A stretch of DNA of 64,000 bases, taken from the NCBI RefSeq assembly GCF_002269255.1, contig NZ_CP022823.1, positions 1,984,001-2,048,000 on the forward strand. Direction: 5' to 3'. Shown here in pieces: positions 8,440 through 17,229 of the stretch. Numbering within the stretch: position 1 is the first letter of the stretch; each line of letters starts with the position of its first letter. A program made the position numbers and the translations under genes. A model generated the notes under the pieces. That model was given only the letters and a program-made list of their open reading frames with translations. It did not search any database and was not told the DNA's origin. This DNA is from Klebsiella quasivariicola (GTDB taxonomy: Bacteria > Pseudomonadota > Gammaproteobacteria > Enterobacterales > Enterobacteriaceae).

Positions 8440-9119
8440 TCCCCCCTCAGCTCTTTGTCGCGCTGGTAGCTGGTGACGATAAAGCCCAGCGGGTTCACTT
8501 CGCGCTGGCTGTTGGTCAGTTGCCGGTGCGGAACGTAGCGGTAAGTGAGGCGGATATTCCACACATCCGTTTTCACGGAATTATCAGCAATACGACGAAT
8601 TGTGCGCTTAATACGCAGTGTTGCCAGATTATCCGGCCCGGTGGCAGGCGCATGCACATTGGAAATAATGGCGATATCAACAACATATTCCGCCTTGTTA
8701 AAAATCACGTCCGGGGCCTGGTCGCCGTTAAACCCGTCCAGATAGTCCCGGTTCACGCTGTCGCTGTTAAATAACTGCACGTCGTCATAATCACGCTGGA
8801 GGGAGAAATAATTATATCCCTCGCGGAGTCTGACATAGTGTGCTGCCAGTGAATGTGCCAGCGCTTTTTCAGATGAAATATCCCGCTCCTTCACGCGGGT
8901 CATATATTCATAGCGACCGGTCTGTTTATCCACTGACCATAATTCAGTGTCGGTGGTTTTCAGCGGCAGCAGAATAATAATGGCCGTAATCGCCATTGCG
9001 GCCAGAATCAGTCCGGCAGCGGCCACCCGCCAGGCGGTTTTTCGGGAACGTTCTTCCTTTTCCAGCAGTATGGATTCAAAAGAGCGGGAAACATTAATAA
9101 TGTTCTGAATATCAGACAT
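8436..9119 (-). CDS. virB8: VirB8 inner-membrane assembly protein
   Basis: A 227-residue bitopic protein. A short cytoplasmic N-terminus (about 30 residues) is followed by one membrane segment near residues 31-52 (VAAAGLILAAMAITAIIILL) and a periplasmic VirB8 domain (VKERDISSEKALAHSLAAHYVRLREGYNY). VirB8 nucleates assembly of the type IV channel. The start overlaps the end of the virB7-like lipoprotein gene by eight bases and the stop overlaps virB9 (ATGA). Family and order match other VirB systems. Confidence 0.94.
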   Translation of the reverse strand: MSDIQNIINVSRSFESILLEKEERSRKTAWRVAAAGLILAAMAITAIIILLPLKTTDTELWSVDKQTGRYEYMTRVKERDISSEKALAHSLAAHYVRLREGYNYFSLQRDYDDVQLFNSDSVNRDYLDGFNGDQAPDVIFNKAEYVVDIAIISNVHAPATGPDNLATLRIKRTIRRIADNSVKTDVWNIRLTYRYVPHRQLTNSQREVNPLGFIVTSYQRDKELRGE

Positions 9120-9252
9120 GGTGAGTCAGCTCCTGAATGATGGCGGGGGAATTCACCGGCTCGGGTTCGCCGGATACCGGCGGAAGGTCGCCCTGATGCC
9201 GTGCGCAGCCCGTGAGCGCGCACAGCATCAGAAGGAAGATGCTGAATTTCAT
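9112..9252 (-). CDS. virB7: VirB7-like lipoprotein
   Basis: A 46-residue peptide. It begins MKFSIFLLMLCALTGC, a lipoprotein signal with the lipobox LTGC (lipidated Cys16), followed by a short Pro-rich tail ending ELTHHV. Size, lipobox and place directly before virB8 are those of VirB7, the small outer-membrane lipoprotein that anchors VirB9. AAGGGG lies eight to thirteen bases before the ATG. The 3' end overlaps virB8 by eight bases. Assignment depends on these features and synteny, since sequence conservation in VirB7 is low. Confidence 0.85.
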   Translation of the reverse strand: MKFSIFLLMLCALTGCARHQGDLPPVSGEPEPVNSPAIIQELTHHV

Positions 9253-9341
9253 GGAAGCCCCTTATTATATGGATGCAGGAATGCCGCACCGGTGGCGCAG
9301 GCCACGGCGTGACGGGGAAAGGAAATTAAGGGTCGGGAGGA

Positions 9342-10373
9342 TTAACGGTGACGCTGCCGGTTCAGGCGTTTCATGCTTTCGATGGCGGCGGCGCGTTTCT
9401 GCCAGGCGCTCACGGTTTTATCCGTGCCTGCGCCAGTGAGCCTGCCGGTCGCCGCGGCGACGGCCATGCCGCCTTTCGCAGCCAGGCGGGAACCGCCCCT
9501 GGCGCCTGGGCCGGCAAGGCTTGCAGATTTGTTCGCCAGTCCGCTCAGGCCACTCATGGCTGCCCCCTGTAGTACCGCCTGTACGGCGGCCCCGCTGAGT
9601 GCGCTGGCGAGCTTCGCGGAAAACCAGACCACCACACCCGCCGCGACCCCGGCCAGCAGGCACTGCGCCGCCAGCGTGACCATATTAGTTTCAGCAGATG
9701 TTTTTGTTGCGGCATCCAGTATTTTATTCAGGTAATTAATGGCGATACGGATGGATAAGGCAGAAAACATGATCGTTAATATTGCCGCGAAAATTGTTTT
9801 CAGCCAGTTATCAAACATCGGTTTAAGAAAACCGTACAACAGGCAGAAAATAAAGAGCGGCGCGGTGGTCGTCATTAACAGGATGGTGATTTCGGCGAGC
9901 AGGTTGGCAAAGGTGGCTGCCATCAGCAGGACAATAGAGCCGCCCCATACCAGGACTTCGGCAAGGCCACCATTCAGTTTGACGTAAGTTGAGGTGTCCA
10001 TATTAAATAACTTTTGCCCCAGCGCCTGTGCCTTTTCCCAGACGGTATCGAGCAGCGCCCAGACGTTATCATCGCCGCTGATACCGTCTTTAAGTCCCTG
10101 GATAGCCGCTACCGCCATATCCAGCCAGCCATCAAGGTTTAACACAAAGGTGGTGATAAGCAGCATTCGCCCCACATCCCAGACGACATCTTCAACCGGG
10201 CTCCGGAGTTTGCCGCCCAGCGTCTGATAGCCGCGATACAGAATAAATAAGGTGAAAGAGCTGACAATGATGACGCTGATCATCGTGCCGTAAGTGGAAG
10301 ACTGGCCTTCCAGTACGGCATTCAGTCCATCCATGATGTTTTTGTCCATACCCACAAAAATACCACCGGACAT
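9342..10373 (-). CDS. virB6: VirB6 polytopic membrane protein
   Basis: A 343-residue TrbL/VirB6-family protein that forms part of the inner-membrane channel. The N-terminal third has a short helix, a first membrane span (MISVIIVSSFTLFILYRGY) and a Trp-containing segment (EDVVWDVGRMLL). The middle holds several long hydrophobic spans (about residues 130-255), and the C-terminus is an Ala/Gly-rich, basic tail ending RQRHR. Ninety bases separate it from virB7. Membership is supported by topology and position between VirB5 and VirB8. Confidence 0.92.
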   Translation of the reverse strand: MSGGIFVGMDKNIMDGLNAVLEGQSSTYGTMISVIIVSSFTLFILYRGYQTLGGKLRSPVEDVVWDVGRMLLITTFVLNLDGWLDMAVAAIQGLKDGISGDDNVWALLDTVWEKAQALGQKLFNMDTSTYVKLNGGLAEVLVWGGSIVLLMAATFANLLAEITILLMTTTAPLFIFCLLYGFLKPMFDNWLKTIFAAILTIMFSALSIRIAINYLNKILDAATKTSAETNMVTLAAQCLLAGVAAGVVVWFSAKLASALSGAAVQAVLQGAAMSGLSGLANKSASLAGPGARGGSRLAAKGGMAVAAATGRLTGAGTDKTVSAWQKRAAAIESMKRLNRQRHR

Positions 10374-10444
10374 GGTGCCTCACCTGATATATAAAGAAAG
10401 GAAATAAAAAACAGGGAGAATTCCTTGTTTTGCTGGAGGAGAAA

Positions 10445-10720
10445 TTACTGTGTCACTGCATTTCGTTTTTCAGCTTCCTGCTGAAATATCGCCCCGAATT
10501 TCTTTTTAACCCCAGGCTGGCCTTCCTGTGCAAACATAAGTGCTGCCCGGTGGGCAAACTCACAGTTATCGCTCGCCTCGCCATCCTTCAGGCATTGCGT
10601 ATAAACTGCATAAGTTTCGTCAGGATGCTGTTTATACCAGACCTCGGATTTGGTTTCCTTGCAGCCGGACAGTAATATCACACCTGAGAGTATGTATAAG
10701 GTGAATAATGATCTGAGCAC
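10445..10720 (-). CDS. EexN-type entry-exclusion lipoprotein
   Basis: A 91-residue lipoprotein: signal peptide with lipobox LLSGC (Cys20), then the conserved EexN-like block SEVWYKQHPDE...VYTQCLKDGEASDNCEFAHRAAL with two more cysteines. Proteins of this family are encoded between virB5 and virB6 in many T4SS clusters and block uptake of a second copy of the same element. The location here is exactly that. RBS AGGAGGTTATCCGTG precedes the start. Exclusion activity is inferred from the family. Confidence 0.82.
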   Translation of the reverse strand: MLRSLFTLYILSGVILLSGCKETKSEVWYKQHPDETYAVYTQCLKDGEASDNCEFAHRAALMFAQEGQPGVKKKFGAIFQQEAEKRNAVTQ

Positions 10721-10731
10721 GGATAACCTCC

Positions 10732-11460
10732 TTATAAATTATTAAGGTCAGCAACAGGTGCCGTTAGCTGCTGCTGTTCAAAGGCTTTCTGTCTTTGCTG
10801 TTCCAGCAATGTCGTTCGCTGTTCAGCCTGTCTGACAGACATCTCCCACTGATTCGTCAGCGCATTTAACTGTACGCTTTTCGCTGCGATGGCGTTAGCC
10901 AGATCCTGAGACTCTTTCGAGTCCTGCGCATTCGATATACGGTCAGATAAGTCTGATATATCGCTGAGTGTGCTGTTGATCCTGTTTTCAACGTCAGTGG
11001 TATTCTCAATCGCCATTGCCTGATTGAGGATCATCTGTTTACAACTGTCGGCCAGGGCCTGAGATTTTATTCCTTCCTGTTCCTCGCTGCATACGCTGAA
11101 CGATTTGTATTTATTGTAAAGGTTTTGCAGTTCAGAAGAATATGAACTGTTCTGCGTGGTCAGCAGATCATCCAGTGAAATACCGTTCTTACGGAGATTA
11201 TCAATATCGGTTTTCAGGCTTCGGGCATCACTGAGAAAACCCTGAATATCCCGCACGCCGGTTGCGGTAGCCAGTTGCTTCTTATACGCATCAAGTTCAC
11301 TTTTATAATGGGTAACCGTATCCTCCCATTGCTGTAATTTCTGCATCCACTGGTTAATGGATTCGGTATTCTGCACGGCGTCGAAAACCGGTATTCCGGC
11401 GCTGAACGCCTGCGTCGGGAAAAATAACGATAATGCCAGAAAGGTATATCTGCTACGCAT
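10732..11460 (-). CDS. virB5: VirB5 minor pilus protein
   Basis: A 242-residue exported protein with a signal peptide (RSRYTFLALSLFFPTQAFSA) and a long, mostly helical mature part rich in Gln, Asn and Ser, typical of VirB5/TraC pilus-tip adhesins. Two cysteines (VCSEEQEG and DSCKQM) may form a disulphide. I chose ATG 11460 because AGGAGGTC lies just upstream (GGAGGTCATTGATATG); the open frame extends to 11550 but that part overlaps virB4 and has no signal sequence. Confidence 0.9.
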   Translation of the reverse strand: MRSRYTFLALSLFFPTQAFSAGIPVFDAVQNTESINQWMQKLQQWEDTVTHYKSELDAYKKQLATATGVRDIQGFLSDARSLKTDIDNLRKNGISLDDLLTTQNSSYSSELQNLYNKYKSFSVCSEEQEGIKSQALADSCKQMILNQAMAIENTTDVENRINSTLSDISDLSDRISNAQDSKESQDLANAIAAKSVQLNALTNQWEMSVRQAEQRTTLLEQQRQKAFEQQQLTAPVADLNNL

Positions 11461-11482
11461 ATCAATGACCTCCGTATGAATA

Positions 11483-14230
11483 TCAGATTGCCCGCTCAAG
11501 GAAGGTATCTTTCCATTCATCAGGTCGCATACCGTCCTGATAAATGGCATCGAATATTTTCAGGTTGTCCTCACTGCCGCTGAGAAGCCGGGTGAGTTTA
11601 CCCAGTCCGGACAGATCCATTTTCGCCATTGCCACAAACGGGCGGGTTTCTCCGGCCCGCAACGGTGTTTTCAGGATGACCATATAATGCTCGCCCGGAT
11701 CCAGGTTTCTGACCATCTCATAAACACTTTCCGGCACTTTCATTTTCTCCACGTAATCTGCATGACTGGCTTTCGTATTGGCGAGGAAAATCTGGGTACC
11801 GCACTGCTCAATAATCGCCGGGGCTATGGGGTGTCTGACGATTTCATCCGGTGACTGTGTTGCCGGAACGAAGATACCGTTCAGCTTGCGGATGACTTTC
11901 AGCATATTGAGCGAGAAGCGGGAAAATTCGACATCGGCCAGCCAGCGCCAGAATTCATCCATAAACATCACCAGGCGGCGACCGTCCAGAAGACTGGTCA
12001 CACGGTACAGCAGGTAAAAGGTCACGGGGCCGCGAATATCGTCATCATCCAGAAATTCGGTGCCGTCGATACCAAAGTTATCGACATCGCTGATGGTGAA
12101 AGTATCAGCCTCGTTATCAAACACCCAGCCGAACTCGCCCCCCTGCGCCCACTGTTTCAGGCGAATACGCAGCCCGTTGGTGCGGGCATCTGTAGTCGGC
12201 GGCTCCGGCAGCACTTCCAGCAGCCGGGTGATCCCGAACCGGCGGAACTCCGGCGGATAGTCCAGCATGATGGTGTCCACGGCGGCACTGATCCGCTCCT
12301 CATCGCGCGGATCGAGCGGCTTACCGTTTCGGCGGCACAGCATGCGCACCAGCCGTTTGATGAAACTGATGTTCCGGCGGGTTGGCTCCAGCGCAAACGG
12401 GTTGAAGCCGGTGGGCTCGCCGGTACGGATGCGGAAGTATCGTCCACCCACCTGGCGGATCGCCATCTCCGCCGCCCGGTCCTTATCGAAATACACCGTG
12501 GTCAGCCGTTTGAGGGTGGCAGAAGGCGCAAACGACGCCGGGTTACGGTACTTCTGCATCAGTTGTTGCATGACGGTCATCAGCAGGGTTTTACCGGAGC
12601 CGGTTTTTCCGATAATCGCCGTATTCCCCGGCGTTTTCTCTCCGGTGTCATCCCGCCCGGCTTGGCTGTCGTGCAGGTTCAGGTAATACCCGCCACCGCC
12701 AGGAGATGTGAGGATGGCGATGGCTTCCCCCCACGGATTACCGCTGCGTTTGTGGGAATGGAAGTTATGCAGGCAGGCCATATCGGCAAAATTCTGGCTG
12801 CTGACGGCCACCAGTCGGGGACGCAGCGTATAGACTCCCGGCAGTTGCGCCAGATACGCGGCGGGCAGTGACAGGGTGGAGAGCGTCGTCATAATACCCA
12901 GATCGGCGAAGGGCTGGGCCAGAACGTTAGTGTCCTTCACCACCTGTCCGGCACTGTCTGAGGAGATCAGCAGGGAAAAGTGGAATTTACCGCACGACAC
13001 ATGTCCGGACTGGAGCAGGTCGCGCAGGACAATCAGCTCTTCGCGCTGGGAAATCGCGTCGTCGTCCGTGGAGTTAAGCCGTTTTTCCGCCAGCCGGATA
13101 TGATTCTGCGCCTCATCCCGTGCCATACAGGTAAAGGACTGCGTCAGAATATACTCGCTTTCAGCGTACAGCAGCGCATCCAGCATACCGGTATGGGTTT
13201 CCGGGGAATAATCCTTAATCTCCAGGCTGCGGAAGAAGCGGGAACCGCTGACCGTCTGGCATTCACCAGTGTCGGTGGTGAAAAACACGTCCGGCGTGCT
13301 TAACGTTTCATAAAACGGCGAGCGCGTTACGGCCACTTTCTGCCACTGGCCTGTGATCAGGCGGTGGAAGAACGCCAGTTGCGAGGAATATACCCGCCCG
13401 TTTTCTTCATATATCCCCAGCGGCGTTGCCATATAGCGGGATAATGAAGATTCCAGTGCTTCGCGGTATTCCAGCATGATTTTGAGCGCGTCATCCAGAG
13501 CTGGCTGGCGTTTACCGTGCGACTGCGCTTTCATTGTTTTCTTCTCAATCTGAGAGAACGGTGCGTAGCAGACGGTGAAAAACAGCCGGTGCCGCCAGAA
13601 CGGTTTTTCTTTTACCGGCTGGTAATACCGCCGCGTCACGTCATCGGAAAAAGGAATACCCGAACAGGCTTCAAAAGCATCATGGTATTTTTCACGGAGC
13701 CGGTGAATATAAAATGTTACCGGCAGACCTTCATACGAGCGGATAATATTGTTCAGATACGTGGCCATCAGGGTCAGGTGATGTTCATCTTCACATTCAA
13801 AGACTGTGCCGCCCAGTTCCCACGTGGCAACAAAATCACGGTGACGGTTTCTGATGACGTAAGGGTGAATATGGGAGGAGTACGGAATATATTTATCCAG
13901 CGTAATACGCTCGTTTAATTTCATTTTCTGAATAAACTCCGAGACATCAACATTATCGTACTGATTCGCCAGAAGGGCATTCGCGCCAAAATGGGTATTG
14001 GTGAAAAGTCGTCCACGGGTTTTAAACGCCAGCCAGAGCAGACTGAAATAATGAATGTCCTTTCGGGCTTTATTTTTCATTTCCGCCCAGGCCGGGATCA
14101 GCAACAGTGCCAGGTAATAGCTGACATAGACCGCCAGCAGGACGATGGCCCCGCTGACGAGAACGAACGGCACCAGAGGAATACCCATAATGGCGGCAGG
14201 CCGCGTAAGTGCTTTATTCAGCGTAGCCAT
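11483..14230 (-). CDS. virB4: VirB3-VirB4 fusion ATPase
   Basis: A 915-residue protein. The first about 90 residues carry a hydrophobic hairpin (VPFVLVSGAIVLLAVYVSYY and LALLLIPAW) that corresponds to VirB3. The rest is a VirB4/CagE ATPase with Walker A GKTGSGKTLLM near residue 540, Walker B-like RRLVMFMDEFWRWL near residue 750 and the downstream ATQSPDEI motif. VirB4 energises pilin extraction and assembly. VirB3-VirB4 fusions occur in several T4SS lineages, and no separate virB3 gene is present between virB2 and virB4 (an 11-base gap). Confidence 0.94.
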   Translation of the reverse strand: MATLNKALTRPAAIMGIPLVPFVLVSGAIVLLAVYVSYYLALLLIPAWAEMKNKARKDIHYFSLLWLAFKTRGRLFTNTHFGANALLANQYDNVDVSEFIQKMKLNERITLDKYIPYSSHIHPYVIRNRHRDFVATWELGGTVFECEDEHHLTLMATYLNNIIRSYEGLPVTFYIHRLREKYHDAFEACSGIPFSDDVTRRYYQPVKEKPFWRHRLFFTVCYAPFSQIEKKTMKAQSHGKRQPALDDALKIMLEYREALESSLSRYMATPLGIYEENGRVYSSQLAFFHRLITGQWQKVAVTRSPFYETLSTPDVFFTTDTGECQTVSGSRFFRSLEIKDYSPETHTGMLDALLYAESEYILTQSFTCMARDEAQNHIRLAEKRLNSTDDDAISQREELIVLRDLLQSGHVSCGKFHFSLLISSDSAGQVVKDTNVLAQPFADLGIMTTLSTLSLPAAYLAQLPGVYTLRPRLVAVSSQNFADMACLHNFHSHKRSGNPWGEAIAILTSPGGGGYYLNLHDSQAGRDDTGEKTPGNTAIIGKTGSGKTLLMTVMQQLMQKYRNPASFAPSATLKRLTTVYFDKDRAAEMAIRQVGGRYFRIRTGEPTGFNPFALEPTRRNISFIKRLVRMLCRRNGKPLDPRDEERISAAVDTIMLDYPPEFRRFGITRLLEVLPEPPTTDARTNGLRIRLKQWAQGGEFGWVFDNEADTFTISDVDNFGIDGTEFLDDDDIRGPVTFYLLYRVTSLLDGRRLVMFMDEFWRWLADVEFSRFSLNMLKVIRKLNGIFVPATQSPDEIVRHPIAPAIIEQCGTQIFLANTKASHADYVEKMKVPESVYEMVRNLDPGEHYMVILKTPLRAGETRPFVAMAKMDLSGLGKLTRLLSGSEDNLKIFDAIYQDGMRPDEWKDTFLERAI

Positions 14231-14241
14231 CGTTACCTCGC

Positions 14242-14520
14242 TTATGACGCCCAGTAGGCACCGAAGCCGGACGCGCCGACAATCAGGATCGCGCCGATGA
14301 TGACGTTACGCATGTCGTGCAGGCTCTTGCCGTCGAAAAGCACCTTGTAGCCCACCCACATGGTCGCCAGCGTGATGGTGACGGCGGCCAGTCCCAGCAG
14401 GCCGGTCGAAGTATTGCTCAGTGTCTCATTGGCCTTGTTAAATCCGCTGTCCGCCGCCAGCAGCGGGGCAGGCAGCAGCACGGAAGCAACAACGGAGTAA
14501 CGGCGTTTACGCATGATCAT
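14242..14520 (-). CDS. virB2: VirB2 major pilin
   Basis: A 92-residue prepilin: basic N-terminus and signal peptide (RKRRYSVVASVLLPAPLLAA), then two hydrophobic helices (LLGLAAVTITLATMWVGYKV and MRNVIIGAILIVGASGFGAY) joined by a short polar loop with FDGKS. This is the standard architecture of VirB2/TrbC pilins, which polymerise into the conjugative pilus. It overlaps the end of virB1 by four bases and precedes virB4. Confidence 0.92.
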   Translation of the reverse strand: MIMRKRRYSVVASVLLPAPLLAADSGFNKANETLSNTSTGLLGLAAVTITLATMWVGYKVLFDGKSLHDMRNVIIGAILIVGASGFGAYWAS

Positions 14521-15179
14521 TTATCCTCATCAGGGATAACAGGGATAGCGCCGCGAATGACGGCACCGGGATAATGCAGAGAAGTCAGGACCGGCGCAGT
14601 GGCACCGGCAGGATCGCCACGCAGCACAACTGCGGGATAACGGACAGGCGGTTGCGCGTTCCGGTCAGGGTCACGCTGCCGGTCTTCCCGGGTGGACGGG
14701 ACGACATAGCCAATGCGCTGCACGTAGCTGGTCTGGTTAAAGGCGGATTCCGGTCGCTGGCCGGTTTCAAAGTTGCCGGAGTAGTAACAACTGAGTGCGC
14801 GTTTCAGGGTGCCACCGCGCCGGTAACAGTCGGCGAGAATGCGCTCAAATACCGACAGATTGATGCAAGGGTTAAGCAGGTCGCTGGCCGTGACGCCGTA
14901 ATGGCGGAAATTGGTGCTGGTGATTTGCATCAGGCCGACAGAGTAACGGCGGCCCTGAGCCATCAGGCGGCGGAGAATATGCTCTGCCTCTCCCCGACTG
15001 GCTGGCTGGTGAGAATTAACGTGTTTATCGCCGGAAGATTCTCCGGAGTTCGGAACAATCTCGGCAATGGCATACGGGTTAAAACCGGATTCCACCCGCG
15101 CCACGTCGAGTGCCGTGGACGGATGAATGCTGGCGGCGCACTGCATGGCCGCCGCCAGAAAGGCAGTGGTGGAAAGCAT
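14517..15179 (-). CDS. virB1: VirB1 lytic transglycosylase
   Basis: A 220-residue periplasmic peptidoglycan hydrolase with a signal-like N-terminus (LSTTAFLAAAMQCA) and an SLT domain: ALDVARVESGFNPYAI (catalytic Glu in VESGF), YSVGLMQITSTNF, and CYYSGN near residue 140, all hallmarks of VirB1/SLT goose-type lysozymes. It opens the cell wall for the secretion channel. I prefer ATG 15179, which begins the signal peptide; the frame is open to 15245 but adds 22 residues without support. It is the first virB gene in the operon. Confidence 0.92.
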   Translation of the reverse strand: MLSTTAFLAAAMQCAASIHPSTALDVARVESGFNPYAIAEIVPNSGESSGDKHVNSHQPASRGEAEHILRRLMAQGRRYSVGLMQITSTNFRHYGVTASDLLNPCINLSVFERILADCYRRGGTLKRALSCYYSGNFETGQRPESAFNQTSYVQRIGYVVPSTREDRQRDPDRNAQPPVRYPAVVLRGDPAGATAPVLTSLHYPGAVIRGAIPVIPDEDK

Positions 15180-15250
15180 GATGGCCTCAGAAAGCAGACA
15201 GCATGCAGGGTCTGCAGACGCTGCATGCTGTGGAGTCAGAATCAAAGGGA

Positions 15251-15484
15251 TTACTGCGCGGTTTCGACAGGAGCCGTACTCTGCTGCGGACTGTTTTCCT
15301 CGCGGGGTTCCAGCAGGACTAGTTTGCCGGAGACGGCAATACCGGGCGTCAGGACAATATTCAGACCGGCTTTACCGTGGTGAGCAAAGGCAACGCCGAC
15401 TTTTGTCCAGTATGTATTTTTCTCGCCCTGAGTATCCGGCTGACTTTCCTGGGTAACATATGCATAATAATCGGGTTTTCTCAT
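15251..15484 (-). CDS. Small conserved transfer-region protein
   Basis: A 77-residue protein beginning MRKPDYYAYVTQES, with a central stretch YWTKVGVAFAHHGKAGLNIV then LTPGIAVSGKLVLLEPREE. This pattern (a short beta-rich 'YWTKIGVAF...GFNIVL...G+LVLREP' unit) is common in small proteins of conjugative elements, none with an assigned role as far as I know. It lies just upstream of virB1 on the same strand. The ATG at 15484 is chosen over 15547 because it starts the conserved part. Confidence 0.68.
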   Translation of the reverse strand: MRKPDYYAYVTQESQPDTQGEKNTYWTKVGVAFAHHGKAGLNIVLTPGIAVSGKLVLLEPREENSPQQSTAPVETAQ

Positions 15485-15837
15485 GATGAGCCCTTTTAAT
15501 AAAATGGTAGAAAATAATATTTTTTCGATCACGTCCCGATTCTGCATTCCGGTTTTAACGGGTCAGCGAGAACATTCAGCGGCACCCTGAATTGTGGTTT
15601 TGTGACAGCCCGTCCCGTATTATTAAAGAGCAATACCCGGCCCGGACGAATTAACGTCCATTAGGGCAACCATTCTGTAATGGCGTGTTCAGCATGAGGG
15701 GTCTGGATCGAGTCATAAACGATAAACTCAAAACAAAAATGAAAGAGTTAGTCGGATGGATAAATAAAGAAATTGGAGAGCAGGAAAGGAAGTTGAAGTA
15801 AATTATGGGGATTAATTTTTATTTTCTGATACAGATA
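15485..15837. other. Intergenic region upstream of the transfer operon
   Basis: About 350 bases with no convincing gene. It should contain the promoter of the minus-strand transfer operon that starts at 15484. A 35-codon plus-strand frame at 15694-15801 has no ribosome-binding site and is not annotated. I see no strong repeats apart from the adjacent terminator. Confidence 0.5.
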
Positions 15838-15870
15838 AAGACGTATGAGCATTTATTACTCATACGTCTT
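15838..15870. terminator. Bidirectional intrinsic terminator
   Basis: Perfect 12-bp arms AAGACGTATGAG (15838-15849) and CTCATACGTCTT (15859-15870) around a 9-base loop, followed on the plus strand by TTGG and on the minus strand by TATCT. It lies 11 bases past the stop of the minus-strand zinc-finger gene, so it most likely ends that operon and separates it from the transfer operon. Confidence 0.8.
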
Positions 15871-15881
15871 TTGGTTCACAT

Positions 15882-16091
15882 TTAACAACGATGGCGTTCA
15901 AGTTTATCCTGACATTCCGTACAGGTTGTTACGCCTGGTAGTGCCTGCCGTCGTTTTTCAGGAATAGGTTTACCGCATAAACGGCAGTGGAATAATGATG
16001 GTGTTGTTCCTGGTTTGAAACGGCTCTGTTCAATCATCTCTTCCAGTCGTTGTTCATTGAACTCCTGATCGCGGTCGATCTCATCCGGCAT
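15882..16091 (-). CDS. TraR/DksA-type C4 zinc-finger protein
   Basis: A 69-residue protein with Cys36-x2-Cys39 and Cys57-x2-Cys60, in the arrangement of the DksA/TraR zinc finger (FHCRLCGKPIPEKRRQALPG...TTCTECQ), and an acidic N-terminal helix (DEIDRDQEFNEQRLEEMIEQ). TraR-like proteins bind the RNA polymerase secondary channel and alter promoter choice without ppGpp. Here it overlaps the DUF2857 gene by 11 bases and so belongs to that small regulatory operon. It is shorter than DksA, as usual for mobile-element versions. Confidence 0.88.
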   Translation of the reverse strand: MPDEIDRDQEFNEQRLEEMIEQSRFKPGTTPSLFHCRLCGKPIPEKRRQALPGVTTCTECQDKLERHRC

Positions 16092-16665
16092 TTGATGCCC
16101 TCCTGTTGGCGGCTTCCTTTTCGCAGAGTGTGATGCGCTTCCAGATGGTGGTGAGAGACAGACCTTCGGCGTCCGGCAATAGCTTTTCCGTCACCTGCAT
16201 CATGGCGGCCAGCGCGTCGGGGGATTCAAGGTTTTCCACCCGGCACTTCTGCCATTGCAGCCAGATAGCCGCATCCGTCTCTTCATCCGGTTCAGGCGTT
16301 CGGCCATACGGCACGCTTACACCCAGCAACCGTCGGCGAAGGCAGACTTCATTTGATGTCAGGCCAAAATAGTGGTTGAGCAACGAGATAGAGCCACCCA
16401 GGCGGATAGCACGGTTAATCTCCTGTTGATGGTGGTATTCCTGGCGGGCCTGCGCCAGTAAATGATGCAGAACATCATGGCGGACACTGACCGAAACAAA
16501 GGGAGCTGCCGCCCGGCTGACCGTAAACAGCTCATCGAGTGATAACTGATTAAGAGCATTCATTTCGTCGAAAGTAAATCCGAGGGATTCACAGTGACGA
16601 ATATTGCCTTCTTTCAGAGCGTGCAATGCATCAGTTAAGATGGTGTAATTAATTAATGGAATCAT
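16081..16665 (-). CDS. DUF2857-family protein (STY4526-like)
   Basis: A 194-residue protein. The segment from about residue 60 to 115 (VSVSVRHDVLHHLLAQARQE...LGGSISLLNHYFGLTSNEVC..RRLLGV) resembles the FlhC-like helix-turn-helix of DUF2857/STY4526 proteins, which recur next to AlpA regulators in Salmonella and Klebsiella genomic islands and ICEs. A regulatory role in the element's life cycle is likely from that association, but no function is established to my knowledge. It lies about 60 bases downstream of the AlpA gene on the same strand. Confidence 0.8.
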   Translation of the reverse strand: MIPLINYTILTDALHALKEGNIRHCESLGFTFDEMNALNQLSLDELFTVSRAAAPFVSVSVRHDVLHHLLAQARQEYHHQQEINRAIRLGGSISLLNHYFGLTSNEVCLRRRLLGVSVPYGRTPEPDEETDAAIWLQWQKCRVENLESPDALAAMMQVTEKLLPDAEGLSLTTIWKRITLCEKEAANRRASNAG

Positions 16666-16726
16666 TCTGTTATCTCCTCAATCTATATGGAAAAGTTGAG
16701 CAAATAAACGGACATTTTTAACTGAT

Positions 16727-16912
16727 CTAACGTCCGGCTAACTTAAGGTTGATCCATTCATCAATTTCCGATTCGAGCCAGGCCACACTGGCCGGGCCAA
16801 TTTTTATTGAACGTGGGAACGAACCATTTTTCATATACAAGTAAATTTGAGAGCGTTTCAAACCGGTTTTTTCTTCGACCTGTTTTAAACGTAATAACTG
16901 ATGTGATGTCAT
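16727..16912 (-). CDS. AlpA-family regulator / excisionase
   Basis: A 61-residue MerR-like winged-helix protein with the typical AlpA layout: RLKQVEEKTGLKRSQIYLYM (helix-turn-helix), KNGSFPRSIKIG (wing) and VAWLESEIDEWI. AlpA proteins activate integrase genes or act as excision directionality factors in P4-like elements. In this ICE it sits about 33 kb from int but heads the regulatory operon with DUF2857 and the zinc-finger gene, so it is the best candidate for excisionase. ATAGGAGA lies seven bases before the ATG. Confidence 0.88.
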   Translation of the reverse strand: MTSHQLLRLKQVEEKTGLKRSQIYLYMKNGSFPRSIKIGPASVAWLESEIDEWINLKLAGR

Positions 16913-17229
16913 TGTATTCTCCTATTGTGGAATGACTGGTGCATGTCCAGAGAAAATAAAAGAACACAGCAGTAAGCTTAGGAAAAGCCGATAGCACCTT
17001 ATTACTGATGGGAAGATCCTTAGTACGGTTTTGTAGTGAATAAATAATAAGTTATTAGTTGTATAAGGATGTGGAGAAGGATAGTTGTGCTGCTGTGTAG
17101 TTTTCAGCGTTTCGCTGGTGCAATGGTGTCATGACTTAGCGTGATAATGAGGACAATAAAAAGATGCGGTTAAATACATTCATTGTGAATTTCAGTCAGG
17201 GGGGGCGTTACCACTCTAGCGGTAATGCG
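16913..17229. other. Intergenic region between AlpA operon and cargo
   Basis: About 320 AT-rich bases without a recognisable gene. It must contain the AlpA promoter on the minus strand. I see no strong hairpin or repeat. It marks the joint between the conserved transfer/regulation module and the variable cargo that starts near 17.2 kb. Confidence 0.5.

Noticed and set aside
15694..15801. A 35-codon plus-strand frame with a Lys/Glu-rich translation upstream of the transfer operon.
   Set aside because: No ribosome-binding site and no recognisable content; it lies where the minus-strand promoter is expected.
16964..17098. ACACAGCAG (16964) and CTGCTGTGT (17090) form a 9-bp inverted repeat.
   Set aside because: Arms are about 120 bases apart and such repeats arise by chance at this distance.
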